Positions 55,039-64,000 of a stretch of DNA of 64,000 nucleotides are shown piece after piece; positions within the stretch are counted from its first letter, which is position 1; every line of letters begins with the position of its first letter. The notes beneath the pieces were generated by a model, which saw only the letters and a program-made list of their open reading frames with translations, did no database searches and was not told the DNA's origin. The DNA comes from Segatella hominis (GTDB taxonomy: Bacteria; Bacteroidota; Bacteroidia; Bacteroidales; Bacteroidaceae): positions 62,001 through 126,000 of the forward strand of contig NZ_SGVY01000006.1 of NCBI RefSeq assembly GCF_004535825.1, written 5' to 3'. A program made the translations under genes and the position numbers.

Positions 55039-57222
55039 TTAATCATCCATATCATCCATGGCATCCATTCCATCCGGATCATCCTTTTCATCCGAATCAT
55101 TCATTACATCCGGACTCCATCGGGTAATGATATCCCTCAAGAGAACCAATTCAAACTCCTGGAGGCCAGTTTCCTTCAGCATATTCAAATCAACATGGAT
55201 TTTCTTGATCAGCTCATCAACATCGTCTTCTGTTTTTTCCATATACCGATAGAAGAAAGGCATGCTGCTATAGAAGCTTCCTTTCAACCAGAAGCAGACA
55301 CCTATATTATATGCATCCTCACTATTTTCAGAAGGAGCAAGTTCCACAATCTGATTATAGAGCGCCAGAGCCTTATCAAATTCACGTCTCAGTATATGTC
55401 CCCAAGCCAAAGGACGGAGAATGTCGAGATCATTCGGATTCTTGTAATCCGCTTCATAGAGCAAAGCCATGGCATCATCAATACGATGAGTCTGGAAAAG
55501 ACAATAAGCCTTTTTTACAAAAAGACTCTTCGTTGCCTTCTCACGTTCCAACTCTTCACACAATTCCAAAGCTTTGTCGAAATTGTTCAAACCTATATAA
55601 CAATCCATCAAAGATCTCTTGACCAATCTTGCAGAATCTTTATCATTCTGGAAAGGAGAAAGCAATTCGATAGCTCCCACATAATCAGAATGGGACATAG
55701 AGCAAAATCCCTTCATTAATTTTTCATCTTTGCGATAAGGATGATCAAGGAGGAAGTAATCTAATTGCTCAAAATGTTCGCGGGAGAATAGGAAATTGCT
55801 GACCAAAATTCTTGCATCATCAAAACATTTATCTTCCTTAAATAACGGATTAGCCAAGAAATATGCATACGAACCTTCTTCTATAGAGAAAAGATCTGGG
55901 AATGAATTCTTGAATGGAGACAAAGTCAAGAAGCGGTACAAATCCTGCAAACAGATTCTTCTCTGAAGGAAAGCTATTTCGTCTGGATTATCAACAATCG
56001 GATTATCAAGCAAAGGAGAGAATCCTTCTTTGACTACAGGTTTGAGTGCAGACAAAATACCAGACAATGAACTTGCCATGACAAAACAGAAACTGTATTT
56101 GTCACCATCGCTGAAAGAAAATGATTTTTCCATAGATCTCGCGAAAGTATCATCTCCATCCAGAACTTCCAACAAAGGAGCCAGAGAAGAATGAGAACTA
56201 TAATAAGGAAGGAACCAATTGGATGCAACAGTAAAGAAATCAAAAGTCTTCATCTTGGAAAATCCATCGAAGTAAACATCTGCTCCTTGCTTCAGCATGT
56301 TCACCATCTTATTGATTTTTTTATCGATAGACGCCATCATTTTCTCCTTCATATCCGGAGCAAGAATGTCATCAACAGAAGGTTTCTCATCATCTGCCAA
56401 AGGCTTCAGCCACTTATCATCAGGGAAGGCAGACATAACATCATTACTGAATTGTTGAGCATCATCAGCAGCATCCATACAGAAAAGGATCTGCTTCTGG
56501 ACAGCAAACAGGTGTGCCACTGTTTTTTCGTCCTCTTTAATTTTATCTATGAATTCCTTGATATAAGGATATTGTTCTGAATCTACAGACATCATGATGA
56601 CCGACCAACCTACCAAGGCACGCTCAGAAATCTTCACATCTTTAGACTTTTTCCAGATATCGAAAAGAGTTGTCATCATATTGTAATCAAAAACTTTGAT
56701 TGACGACAACATGGCAGCAGATATCATGAGTGCAGCTGCACGATAATCGGTGGCAGGATTGCAAACAATATCTGCAAAATAAGAGAGCTTTTTACCATTC
56801 CACTGACGAACTGTGAGGATATAAGAAAAGGCAAGATTCAGAAAATCTTCATCTATATCTCCCTTTTCAATTCTTTCGCCAATTTGCATCAGATCCAGAT
56901 TCTTGCTGCTATCGGATGCAGATCGGAAAAAAGAATCATTCCGAATCACCTGATACATCAGAAGATGATGTACTAAATTATGACAAAATGATTTGATTCC
57001 CGCATATACTTCAGGCAATTTCGGATCTTTTACATCCGATGCATAGCACTCCAGCATTTTCTCATAATTATCCATCACCTTCTGCACCTCGTCTTTCAAA
57101 TCGGGGATGATTGGGTTTTCGTCAAAAAACTCAATGGAACGCAACAGACAGTCACGATAATTACTTTCTCTACAAACATCTACAATCACCGAAATTGCAC
57201 TGTCTAAATCAAAATTACTCAT
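55039..57222 (-). CDS. TPR-rich protein of unknown function (727 aa)
   Basis: Soluble, helical, no signal peptide. Residues ~480-680 have tetratricopeptide-like repeats (VGAIELLSPFQNDKDSARLV, ALELCEELEREKATKSLFVK, ALALYNQIVELAPSENSEDA). The N-terminal two-thirds are also helical without a recognised fold. The C-terminus is acidic (KDDPDGMDAMDDMDD). It is the last gene after a substrate-binding lipoprotein, six bases apart, in a run with rlmI and an exonuclease. Probably a scaffold; no function is proposed. Confidence 0.8.
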   Translation of the reverse strand: MSNFDLDSAISVIVDVCRESNYRDCLLRSIEFFDENPIIPDLKDEVQKVMDNYEKMLECYASDVKDPKLPEVYAGIKSFCHNLVHHLLMYQVIRNDSFFRSASDSSKNLDLMQIGERIEKGDIDEDFLNLAFSYILTVRQWNGKKLSYFADIVCNPATDYRAAALMISAAMLSSIKVFDYNMMTTLFDIWKKSKDVKISERALVGWSVIMMSVDSEQYPYIKEFIDKIKEDEKTVAHLFAVQKQILFCMDAADDAQQFSNDVMSAFPDDKWLKPLADDEKPSVDDILAPDMKEKMMASIDKKINKMVNMLKQGADVYFDGFSKMKTFDFFTVASNWFLPYYSSHSSLAPLLEVLDGDDTFARSMEKSFSFSDGDKYSFCFVMASSLSGILSALKPVVKEGFSPLLDNPIVDNPDEIAFLQRRICLQDLYRFLTLSPFKNSFPDLFSIEEGSYAYFLANPLFKEDKCFDDARILVSNFLFSREHFEQLDYFLLDHPYRKDEKLMKGFCSMSHSDYVGAIELLSPFQNDKDSARLVKRSLMDCYIGLNNFDKALELCEELEREKATKSLFVKKAYCLFQTHRIDDAMALLYEADYKNPNDLDILRPLAWGHILRREFDKALALYNQIVELAPSENSEDAYNIGVCFWLKGSFYSSMPFFYRYMEKTEDDVDELIKKIHVDLNMLKETGLQEFELVLLRDIITRWSPDVMNDSDEKDDPDGMDAMDDMDD

Positions 57223-57228
57223 TGTTTG

Positions 57229-58143
57229 TTACTTTTTTGAGGCCGTTGTTATATTTATGGTTTTCGGTTTACCAGCATGCTCAAACTTCAGTTTCGGCAA
57301 AGCCTTCACTGTAGCAAGGTCCGCATCACAATATTTACGGAATAATTCCGAATAGTGTACAAAACCATTTTTATTTATACTGTCAACTGCCTGATTATAT
57401 CCTTTGATGAATAAATCAAGTTGTTTTTTTCGTTCAGTAGATTTCAGCGCCTTTCCTCTAAAAGCAAAGACGCCAAGTCTCAACCCTTTATCTCTGCTGT
57501 CCATGAGTACAGGATGGCGCTCTTTACGGGCTTTCGCAGCCTGAGGTTCAGTCAGAAGAACCGCATCCATCTCATTATTGAGCAGCATTTTCAGACGTAT
57601 TCTCACATCATTGATCTGTACCCGATATACATCAAATTTCGGTTTGGCACTGTCTATCGCCAAATCAGCCAAATAATCTGTGGCAGAATATCTTGTCATG
57701 GCAATCATCTTGTCAGATAACTGCTTCAATTCAGAGATACGTGCTCTTCTATTGGTTATCAACTGCCAATAAGTATTGGTAGAAATAGGAAATTCCAGAG
57801 GAGTTCCTCTCTTGACGATGTGCTGGGCACGTATCAGATCAGAGATGGCACCTTCTACCCGACCTCGTTCAAGAGCAGTATCGCAGTCCATCTGTGAAGA
57901 GTAGCATTTCAGATGCACCGTAACTCCCAGGGAGTCGAAAAACTTTTCATCTTGTGCCACAAAGACGGGCAGACAATCCAAGGTAGGCATGACACCCACC
58001 TTGAAAGAAGCCTTATCAATACTATCTTGACGTGCCTTTTCCTGCATAGACAGGCGACGGACTTTTTCCTTGGAGTCGCCGCATCCGACAAGTGCCGAAA
58101 GCCATGCTACCAGCAAAAGCGCAACTACAGTCGTTTTCTTCAT
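57229..58143 (-). CDS. Substrate-binding lipoprotein, NMT1/ThiY-like
   Basis: 304 residues. Lipoprotein signal with lipobox cysteine (LSALVGCGDSKEK). The body has the periplasmic-binding-protein type II pattern of nitrate/sulfonate/thiamine-precursor proteins: VGVMPTLDCLPVFVAQDEKF, MDCDTALERGRVEGAISDLI and MDAVLLTEPQAAKARKE. No permease or ATPase gene is near, so any transporter is encoded elsewhere, or it signals rather than transports. It shares an operon with rlmI. Confidence 0.85.
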   Translation of the reverse strand: MKKTTVVALLLVAWLSALVGCGDSKEKVRRLSMQEKARQDSIDKASFKVGVMPTLDCLPVFVAQDEKFFDSLGVTVHLKCYSSQMDCDTALERGRVEGAISDLIRAQHIVKRGTPLEFPISTNTYWQLITNRRARISELKQLSDKMIAMTRYSATDYLADLAIDSAKPKFDVYRVQINDVRIRLKMLLNNEMDAVLLTEPQAAKARKERHPVLMDSRDKGLRLGVFAFRGKALKSTERKKQLDLFIKGYNQAVDSINKNGFVHYSELFRKYCDADLATVKALPKLKFEHAGKPKTINITTASKK

Positions 58144-58157
58144 AATTGTTTCATTCC

Positions 58158-59339
58158 TTATTCTACATACAAGACCAATCCCTTGAGATACTCACCTTCC
58201 GGATGATAGATATTGATAGGATGGTCAGCTGGCTGATGAAGCTGATGCAGGATTCTCACCTTTCGTCCTGCCTGTGCTGCTGCCGTGAAAACAGCATTGC
58301 GGAAGTTGTCTTTCGTAACTACCTGCGAGCAGCTGAAGGTAAAGAGGATGCCTCCGTGCTTGATGCGCTGAAATCCCTTCACGTTCAGGCGTGTATAACC
58401 TTTCAAGGCATTGCGCAGAGCTGCTCTGTGCTTGGCAAAAGCAGGCGGATCGAGCACGATAAGATCATACTGCTGGTCGTGATCATCGAGATACTTGAAT
58501 GCATCTTCGCAGAAAGCCTCATGACGGCTGTCACCAGGGAAGTTGAGATTCACATTCTCATTGGTCAACTCTATCGCTTTGGCGCTGCTATCTACAGAAT
58601 GCACGAGTTTGGCATCGCCTCTCATGGCATACACAGAAAAGCCTCCGGTATAGCAGAACATATTCAGTACGCTCTTGCCTTTGGCATAATGTTCCAGAAG
58701 CGAACGGTTTTCGCGCTGATCCACAAAGAAACCGGTCTTCTGACCTCTCAGCCAGTCGATATGGAACTTCAGTCCATTCTCTACTGCCACATTATCTGCA
58801 TCACCGCCCAGGATAAATCCGTTTTCCTGTCCCAGGTCAGCCTTGAAAGGCAAGGTTGTTTCACTCTTGTAATATATATTCTTGAGTCTGTCGCCCATCA
58901 CCCGAGAAAGCGCCTGAGCCACTTCCATTCTGTTGACGTGCATACCCACGCTATGCGCCTGCATCACAGCAGTTTCTCCGTAGCAGTCGATAACCAGTCC
59001 CGGCAAGTTATCACCCTCACCATGCACCAGTCGATAGGTATTGTTGGCAGCATTGTCGGCAATGCCCACAGCGATACGCATCTTGAGGGCAGAATCCAGA
59101 CGAGAGCACCAGAACTCATCATCGATGGCAACATCATGGAAAGAAAGGACACGAACTGCGATGGAACCAATCTGATAATGTCCCACAGCAATAAAATCCC
59201 CTGTAGAAGTGATGACACGTACAATCTCACCTTCTACGATTCCCTCGTCCATCTTAGCGATAGCGCCAGAGAAGACCCAAGGATGAAAACGTTTCAGGGA
59301 TTCTTCCTTTCCCCTCTTCAAATATATATTCTTATACAT
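58158..59339 (-). CDS. rlmI: RlmI-type 23S rRNA cytosine-5 methyltransferase
   Basis: 393 residues. An N-terminal PUA domain (KRFHPWVFSGAIAK) is followed by the SAM-binding Rossmann domain with LNMFCYTGGFSVYAM and the motif LDPPAFAKHR. The catalytic cysteine is in LFTFSCSQVV. Probable function is m5C modification of 23S rRNA. It starts 62 bp after the exonuclease and ends 14 bp before the lipoprotein. Confidence 0.93.
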   Translation of the reverse strand: MYKNIYLKRGKEESLKRFHPWVFSGAIAKMDEGIVEGEIVRVITSTGDFIAVGHYQIGSIAVRVLSFHDVAIDDEFWCSRLDSALKMRIAVGIADNAANNTYRLVHGEGDNLPGLVIDCYGETAVMQAHSVGMHVNRMEVAQALSRVMGDRLKNIYYKSETTLPFKADLGQENGFILGGDADNVAVENGLKFHIDWLRGQKTGFFVDQRENRSLLEHYAKGKSVLNMFCYTGGFSVYAMRGDAKLVHSVDSSAKAIELTNENVNLNFPGDSRHEAFCEDAFKYLDDHDQQYDLIVLDPPAFAKHRAALRNALKGYTRLNVKGFQRIKHGGILFTFSCSQVVTKDNFRNAVFTAAAQAGRKVRILHQLHQPADHPINIYHPEGEYLKGLVLYVE

Positions 59340-59401
59340 ATAATCTTACTTAGTATATTGTCTATTTTGTATCTGTATTACACCTTATTATATATATAGC
59401 C

Positions 59402-60124
59402 TCAAGATGATGCTTTCGATTGAGAAATCAGTTCGACTTGAGGCTCTGCTTGTGATTCCACCTGAAATTCTGCATGAGATTCTGCTTGAGATTCAGCCTG
59501 AGGTTCCACTATTTTCGGCTCAATCAGTACATAATCATGAGTCTCGTTGAGTTTGTTGAACTCCTTATAGAGTTGGATACATGCCCAAGCATCAGTAGCA
59601 GCATATATTTTTTGAGAATCCTTCAACTCAGAAACTTCCCAGTTACTCAATCGCTGCGACTTACTGATTTTCTGGTGAAAGAGGTTGGCGTATATTTTCT
59701 GCAGACTCATATCAATCAATCCTAAATCCTTGGCCATATCCTGAATCTCGATAAAGTTTCCTGGTTCGAATTCCGCCCTTTTATGAAGCTGATTAAGATC
59801 ATCATGCCAGGAAAGGCCAACCTTAGGCACCTTCTTATCAGTCAGGAATCTAATGATAGCCGGATGCATCCCGACACAATTCAATCGGAACAGAAAACAG
59901 ACATCCTCTGTACTTACCTGCAGCAAGCACACCTCGTAGCTTACGCCTCTTTTGAAAGAAGGACGAGTTTCCGTATCTACACCAAGAATATCTTGAGCCA
60001 GCAAGAAATCAACTGCCGTCTCAACATCCTCCGGGTGATCAATCACCTTAATTTCCCCCTCAAAGATTACTCTAGGCAATGCCGTAATAGCATGCTTATC
60101 ATACTTTTTGAATATTGTCTTCAT
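59402..60124 (-). CDS. 3'-5' exonuclease, DEDDy (RNase D/Werner-like) family
   Basis: 240 residues from the ATG at 60124 (an upstream ATG adds nine). The exonuclease motifs are DTETRPSF (ExoI), LSWHDDLNQL (ExoII) and YAATDAWACIQLY (ExoIII with tyrosine). The C-terminus carries degenerate glutamine/glutamate repeats (AESQAESHAEFQVESQAEPQ), probably a disordered tail. First gene of the rlmI-lipoprotein-TPR operon. Confidence 0.9.
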   Translation of the reverse strand: MKTIFKKYDKHAITALPRVIFEGEIKVIDHPEDVETAVDFLLAQDILGVDTETRPSFKRGVSYEVCLLQVSTEDVCFLFRLNCVGMHPAIIRFLTDKKVPKVGLSWHDDLNQLHKRAEFEPGNFIEIQDMAKDLGLIDMSLQKIYANLFHQKISKSQRLSNWEVSELKDSQKIYAATDAWACIQLYKEFNKLNETHDYVLIEPKIVEPQAESQAESHAEFQVESQAEPQVELISQSKASS

Positions 60125-60286
60125 TATTATTTCCAAGATTTCAGAATGCAAAAGTACAATTTATAAATGAATTGACCAAATGTAAATCAACTTTCTCGCA
60201 AAAATTAGAAAAATTAGCATTAAAAAGTCGATTTTTTCGATTATTTTAGCTACTTTTGCAAGATAAATAATTCAAGAACATCAAAA

Positions 60287-62920
60287 ATGGCAAAAAAAAG
60301 AACTGAACAGAAAACCAAAAGCTTCAGTCAAGCAATTGGCTTACAATATATTTTCAATAATACTATTACTGATTTCTTCTTAGGATTGGCTCTGGTCACC
60401 ATTTCTGTAGTTACCATCATCGCGATGGTTTCTTTTTTGAATACGGGTGCGGCAGACCAAAGTATTCTGGAAGAAATGCGAGCGGGAGAATGGACCAACA
60501 GTGAGCACCAGTTTCAGAATTATTGTGGTTCGCTGGGTGCTATCATCTCCTACTGGCTGATTTCACAGAATTTCGGTTTTCCATCATTCCTGCTCCCCAC
60601 CTTTTTTATAATATGGGGATTGCAGCTCATGCATGCCTACAAAATCAATCTGTGGAAATGGTTTTTCAGCACTATGATTGTCATGGAATGGTGTGCCATC
60701 ACATTCGCCAAATTTCTGACGCCACTTGCGGGTGGACTTATCTTCAATCCTGGAGGAAAGCATGGAATCTTTGTCGTACAGAACTTGGAAAACGTAGTGG
60801 GTGCACCGGGTCTTACTGCGATTCTGCTCTTTACTGCCATCGCTTTCCTCACCTACCTGACGACAGAAACCATCACAGTGATCCGAAAGGCGCTCAACCC
60901 GATCGGCTATATTACAAGTAAGGTGCACTTCGAAATCACCAATCACGGCAAAAATGGTGAAGACAACGAACCGGATGCCATTGCACAGGCTTATGCAAAT
61001 GCAGAAAATGGCTTGAAACAGGAGGAGGAAGAAGAACCAGTAGAATCTGAGTTTAAGGATCCGGAACCTGCCAAGGTGATAGATTTGGATGTTAATCCAG
61101 ATAAAGCAGAAGAAGGAGCAGCTGCACATAATGCTGAAAATATGACGGCTGGAAATATGGATGCAGAACATGCTGCCGATGTAGAAGATGCAGCAGGCGA
61201 AAGCGCTTCTGTAGCGGCTACAACCAAAGATCCTAACGCATCATTCCTGGAAAATCAGCGCAGATTGCGCAACGAGAGAGCGCAGGCTGAAGCTGAAGAA
61301 AAGAAAGCTGCCGAACTCGCTTCCCAGCATATCGGCATGGATATCTCCGTAGCTGCCAACGAGGAACAGGCTTCCAGCAACACCGTGAGCAGCACCGTAG
61401 AGCTGAATACGCCTATCAACCCGAAAGAACCTTTCACCCGATATAAGTACCCTACTCTCAACCTGCTGAAGAAGTATGAGGACAACGGTGCTTATATTGA
61501 CGAAGAGGAACAGATAGCCAACAAGAACCGAATCATTGAGGTTTTGGGCAATTTCGGTGTGCAGATCAAGACCATCCGAGCTACGGTAGGTCCTACGATT
61601 ACACTCTACGAAATCCAGCCAGCTGAAGGTGTGCGCATCTCCAAGATCAAAAATTTGGAAGACGATATCGCCTTGAGTCTCGCAGCTTTGGGTATCCGTA
61701 TCATCGCTCCTATTCCTGGCAAGGGAACCATTGGTATCGAGGTGCCGAATGCCAAGGCCAATATCGTGAGCATGGAAAGTATCCTCAACTCCAAGAAATT
61801 CCAGGAAACCAAGATGGAACTTCCTATCGCTCTTGGTAAGACGATCACCAATGAGGTTTTCATGGTAGATTTGGCTAAGATTCCTCACCTGCTCGTAGCC
61901 GGTGCCACCGGACAGGGTAAATCTGTAGGTCTGAATGCAATTATCACCTCTTTATTATATAAGAAGCATCCTAATGAGCTGAAACTGGTGCTCATCGACC
62001 CTAAGAAGGTGGAATTCAGCGTTTACTCCCGCATCGCCAACCATTTCATGGCAACAGTTTCTGACGAGGAAGAACCTATCATCACAGATGTTACCAAGGT
62101 GGTAAGAACGCTCAACAGTCTCTGTGTGCTGATGGATAGCCGATACGACCTGCTGAAGAAAGCCGGTGCCAGAAACATCAAGGAGTATAACCAGAAGTAC
62201 ATCAACCACAGGCTCAAGCTGACCGACGGACATGAATATATGCCATACGTGGTGGTAATCATAGATGAGTTTGGCGACCTGATCATGACAGCCGGCAAGG
62301 AGGTGGAACTTCCTATCGCTCGTATCGCCCAGCTGGCTCGTGCCGTGGGTATCCACATGATTATCGCAACCCAGCGTCCTACTACGACCATCATTACGGG
62401 TAATATCAAGGCCAACTTCCCAGGTCGTATCGCCTTCAAGGTGACATCTGCCATAGACTCCAAGACCATTCTGGACAGAACAGGTGCCAACCAGCTGATA
62501 GGTCGAGGCGATATGCTCTATCTGAATGGCAACGAGCCGGTACGTGTGCAGTGTGCATTCGTAGATACTCCGGAAATTGAGCGCATCAACGAGTACATCT
62601 CCAGCCAGCCTGGTCCTATCGAGCCACTCGAACTTCCAGAGCCAGCCAATGACGGAGAAGCTGTGGGCGGCGGAAATGTGGATACGCGCAATCTCGATCC
62701 TTACTTTGAGGAAGCAGCACATGCCATCGTCTTATCACAACAGGGAAGTACGAGTATGATACAGCGCCGATTCAGTATCGGGTACAACAGAGCCGGACGA
62801 CTGATGGACCAGTTGGAAGCAGCCGGAATCGTAGGTGCTGCCCAGGGAAGTAAGCCAAGAGAGGTGCTTCTGCAGGACGAAAGCCAGCTGAACACGCTCC
62901 TTCTCCAACTGAGAGGATAA
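60287..62920 (+). CDS. ftsK: DNA translocase FtsK
   Basis: 877 residues. The N-terminus has about four membrane segments (LGLALVTISVVTIIAMVSFL, YWLISQNFGFPSFLLPTFFI). A low-complexity acidic linker rich in alanine follows (~200-380). The motor has Walker A VAGATGQGKSVGLNAII and Walker B VVVIIDEFGDLIM, with LARAVGIHMIIATQRPTTTI. The C-terminal gamma domain (SMIQRRFSIGYNRAGRLMDQ) reads KOPS sites. It segregates and unlinks the terminus at division. TACTTTTG at 60251-60258 is a possible -7 element. Confidence 0.97.
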   Translation: MAKKRTEQKTKSFSQAIGLQYIFNNTITDFFLGLALVTISVVTIIAMVSFLNTGAADQSILEEMRAGEWTNSEHQFQNYCGSLGAIISYWLISQNFGFPSFLLPTFFIIWGLQLMHAYKINLWKWFFSTMIVMEWCAITFAKFLTPLAGGLIFNPGGKHGIFVVQNLENVVGAPGLTAILLFTAIAFLTYLTTETITVIRKALNPIGYITSKVHFEITNHGKNGEDNEPDAIAQAYANAENGLKQEEEEEPVESEFKDPEPAKVIDLDVNPDKAEEGAAAHNAENMTAGNMDAEHAADVEDAAGESASVAATTKDPNASFLENQRRLRNERAQAEAEEKKAAELASQHIGMDISVAANEEQASSNTVSSTVELNTPINPKEPFTRYKYPTLNLLKKYEDNGAYIDEEEQIANKNRIIEVLGNFGVQIKTIRATVGPTITLYEIQPAEGVRISKIKNLEDDIALSLAALGIRIIAPIPGKGTIGIEVPNAKANIVSMESILNSKKFQETKMELPIALGKTITNEVFMVDLAKIPHLLVAGATGQGKSVGLNAIITSLLYKKHPNELKLVLIDPKKVEFSVYSRIANHFMATVSDEEEPIITDVTKVVRTLNSLCVLMDSRYDLLKKAGARNIKEYNQKYINHRLKLTDGHEYMPYVVVIIDEFGDLIMTAGKEVELPIARIAQLARAVGIHMIIATQRPTTTIITGNIKANFPGRIAFKVTSAIDSKTILDRTGANQLIGRGDMLYLNGNEPVRVQCAFVDTPEIERINEYISSQPGPIEPLELPEPANDGEAVGGGNVDTRNLDPYFEEAAHAIVLSQQGSTSMIQRRFSIGYNRAGRLMDQLEAAGIVGAAQGSKPREVLLQDESQLNTLLLQLRG

Positions 62921-62972
62921 GATTAAACGAGGCTTAAAGAAACTAAGAATTCTTAAAGAATAGATATTAATT

Positions 62973-63020
62973 AAACTTTTCATGTTACCTTTGCATCTAA
63001 GTAACATGAAAAGTTTTTTT
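62973..63020 (+). terminator. FtsK terminator overlapping a promoter-like element
   Basis: Perfect 16-bp arms AAACTTTTCATGTTAC and its complement with a T run. The -7-like TACCTTTG (62986-62993) of the next gene starts in the left arm and runs into the loop. Confidence 0.8.
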
Positions 63021-63036
63021 AATTTATAAAGAAAGA

Positions 63037-63639
63037 ATGATGAAGAAAATGATTTTATTTGCTTTCATGACTCTGATGAGTCTTGGAACATTCGCACAGA
63101 CAGCCCAGCAGGTTTTAAATAAGACTGCCAAAATCATAGGCAACAAAGGTGGCGCCAGCGCTAATTTCAGCCTGTCAAGTACCAAATACGGTTCCACTTC
63201 CGGCACCATCGCCATCAAGGGCAACAAGTTTAATGCCCACACTCCGCAAGCTACCGTATGGTATAATGGTAAGACGCAGTGGACTTATATGAAAAATACC
63301 AACGAGGTAAATGTCAGCAATCCTACACAGGCGCAGCAGATGTCAATGAACCCTTATACATTTATCAATATATATAAGACCGGTTACAATTCCAGCCTGA
63401 AAAATGCGGGCAGCAACTATGAGGTTCACCTGACTGCTCAGAACAAGAAGCGTACGGTGCAGGAATTGATTATCACCATCAACAAGAAAACCTACGTTCC
63501 TTCTGTCATCAAAATGAGACAGGGCAGTTCCTGGAGCACAATCAAGGTGAGCAATTTCAGAGCAAAGAATGTATCTAACAGCACTTTCGTCTTCAACAGC
63601 AAAGATTTCCCTAAAGCAGAAATCGTAGATTTGAGATAA
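63037..63639 (+). CDS. LolA-like outer-membrane lipoprotein carrier
   Basis: 200 residues. A signal peptide is near residue 20 (LMSLGTFAQTAQQ). The rest follows the LolA half-barrel plan with conserved blocks FSLSSTKYGSTSGTIAIKGN, ATVWYNGKTQWTYMKNTNEV and FRAKNVSNSTFVFNSKDFP. It probably carries lipoproteins across the periplasm. Most Bacteroidales have several LolA-like proteins, so this may be a specialised one. It lies just after ftsK, a pairing seen in many Bacteroidota. Confidence 0.88.
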   Translation: MMKKMILFAFMTLMSLGTFAQTAQQVLNKTAKIIGNKGGASANFSLSSTKYGSTSGTIAIKGNKFNAHTPQATVWYNGKTQWTYMKNTNEVNVSNPTQAQQMSMNPYTFINIYKTGYNSSLKNAGSNYEVHLTAQNKKRTVQELIITINKKTYVPSVIKMRQGSSWSTIKVSNFRAKNVSNSTFVFNSKDFPKAEIVDLR

Positions 63640-63645
63640 AGCAAC

Positions 63646-63680
63646 AAAAAAATGTAAGTCTTTTCAGACTTACATTTTTT
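63646..63680. terminator. Bidirectional terminator
   Basis: Arms AAAAAATGTAAGTC and its complement with a 6-base loop. The stop codon of the peptidase gene lies in the right arm. Confidence 0.85.
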
Positions 63681-64000
63681 CGTTTCCATACATTTCGTTC
63701 CACCAACTGTCATCATCCTGAAGCCACTTGGAGAACCAGGCAAAGATGGTATTCTGCCATTTGATACGCTTTTCATAGTCGATGATATGATGATCCTGAC
63801 CATCTACCAGTACCATAGCCGTAGGTCGGCCTAAGACTTTCAGCGCAGTATAGAGTTGGATGCTCTCTCCTACCGGCACATTGTTATCAGCAGTACCATG
63901 CAGGAAAAGCAATGGTGTATGAATCTTATCAGCACGATAAAGCGGACTCTGATCTACAAAGAGATGCTTGTTGGTCCAAGGATATTCATTGGCCATAGAA
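63670..64000 (-). CDS. S9-family (prolyl oligopeptidase-type) peptidase, C-terminal end
   Basis: The frame is open to the window edge, so the 5' part is missing. The visible end has the alpha/beta-hydrolase fold with the catalytic aspartate in LLFLHGTADNNVPVGES and the catalytic histidine in VDGQDHHIIDYEKR, then the lid-less C-terminal helix (IFAWFSKWLQDD). Prolyl oligopeptidase or dipeptidyl peptidase IV type; the subtype needs the rest of the gene. Confidence 0.85.
   Translation of the reverse strand, partial: SMANEYPWTNKHLFVDQSPLYRADKIHTPLLFLHGTADNNVPVGESIQLYTALKVLGRPTAMVLVDGQDHHIIDYEKRIKWQNTIFAWFSKWLQDDDSWWNEMYGNEKM

Overview
The window looks like a chromosome segment of a Prevotella/Segatella-type member of the Bacteroidales (Bacteroidota). 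The evidence is the repeated use of the Bacteroidota promoter pattern (TTG, 19-20 bp, TAnnTTTG), the near absence of Shine-Dalgarno signals, and family content typical of the group: Bat aerotolerance proteins, DUF4270, an HU-like protein with an extended tail, AAA-ATPase-like/PD-(D/E)XK proteins, Rpn nucleases and an archaeal-type prolyl-tRNA synthetase. The genus is an inference; the phylum is well supported.

Layout. 1-4.2 kb: heme synthesis (end of a HemC-CobA-HemD fusion, hemB, hemL). 4.2-20.8 kb: an accessory region between the heme genes and the sulfate-assimilation genes. It holds a frameshifted Rpn nuclease, a duplicated small toxin-antitoxin-like array bracketed by two 90-bp palindromic repeats, a frameshifted ASCH protein, a nucleotidyltransferase, an HU-like protein, sbcDC, an AlbA_2 regulator, a cysD-hemL chimera, an AAA-ATPase/nuclease, a lipoprotein pair and a Fic protein. 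20.8-25.8 kb: cysD-cysN-cysH, then a small membrane peptide and two PstC/PstA-type permeases. 26-30 kb: panC-panD, a glycogen-synthase-like protein, a DUF4270 lipoprotein. 30-34 kb: OmpA-like lipoprotein, mtgA, uvrD/pcrA. 34.2-35.7 kb: proS. 35.9-46.5 kb (minus strand): moxR-DUF58-hypothetical-batA-batBC-batDE-PAP2-queA. 46.7-53.4 kb (minus strand): leuA-leuC-leuD-cimA/leuA2-leuB behind an Ile/Leu-rich leader peptide and an attenuator hairpin. 53.4-60.2 kb: dnaB, then the operon exonuclease-rlmI-substrate-binding lipoprotein-TPR protein. 60.3-64 kb: ftsK, a LolA-like protein and the end of an S9 peptidase.

The most unusual observations are these. (1) An in-frame chimera has the first ~145 codons of cysD and the last ~44 codons of hemL. 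It lies between the intact hemL and the intact cysD, in the order a tandem duplication would leave. (2) Four 17-bp palindromes stand at an exact 21-bp period between the HU-like gene and sbcDC. (3) Short tandem repeats, mostly with a 7-bp period, sit at many gene borders and reach into coding ends. (4) The leucine/isoleucine operon has a recognisable attenuation leader. (5) A structured non-coding element lies at 19.3-19.4 kb. No tRNA, rRNA or CRISPR array was recognised. Palindromes and promoter spacings were read by eye; no folding, search or alignment program was run.
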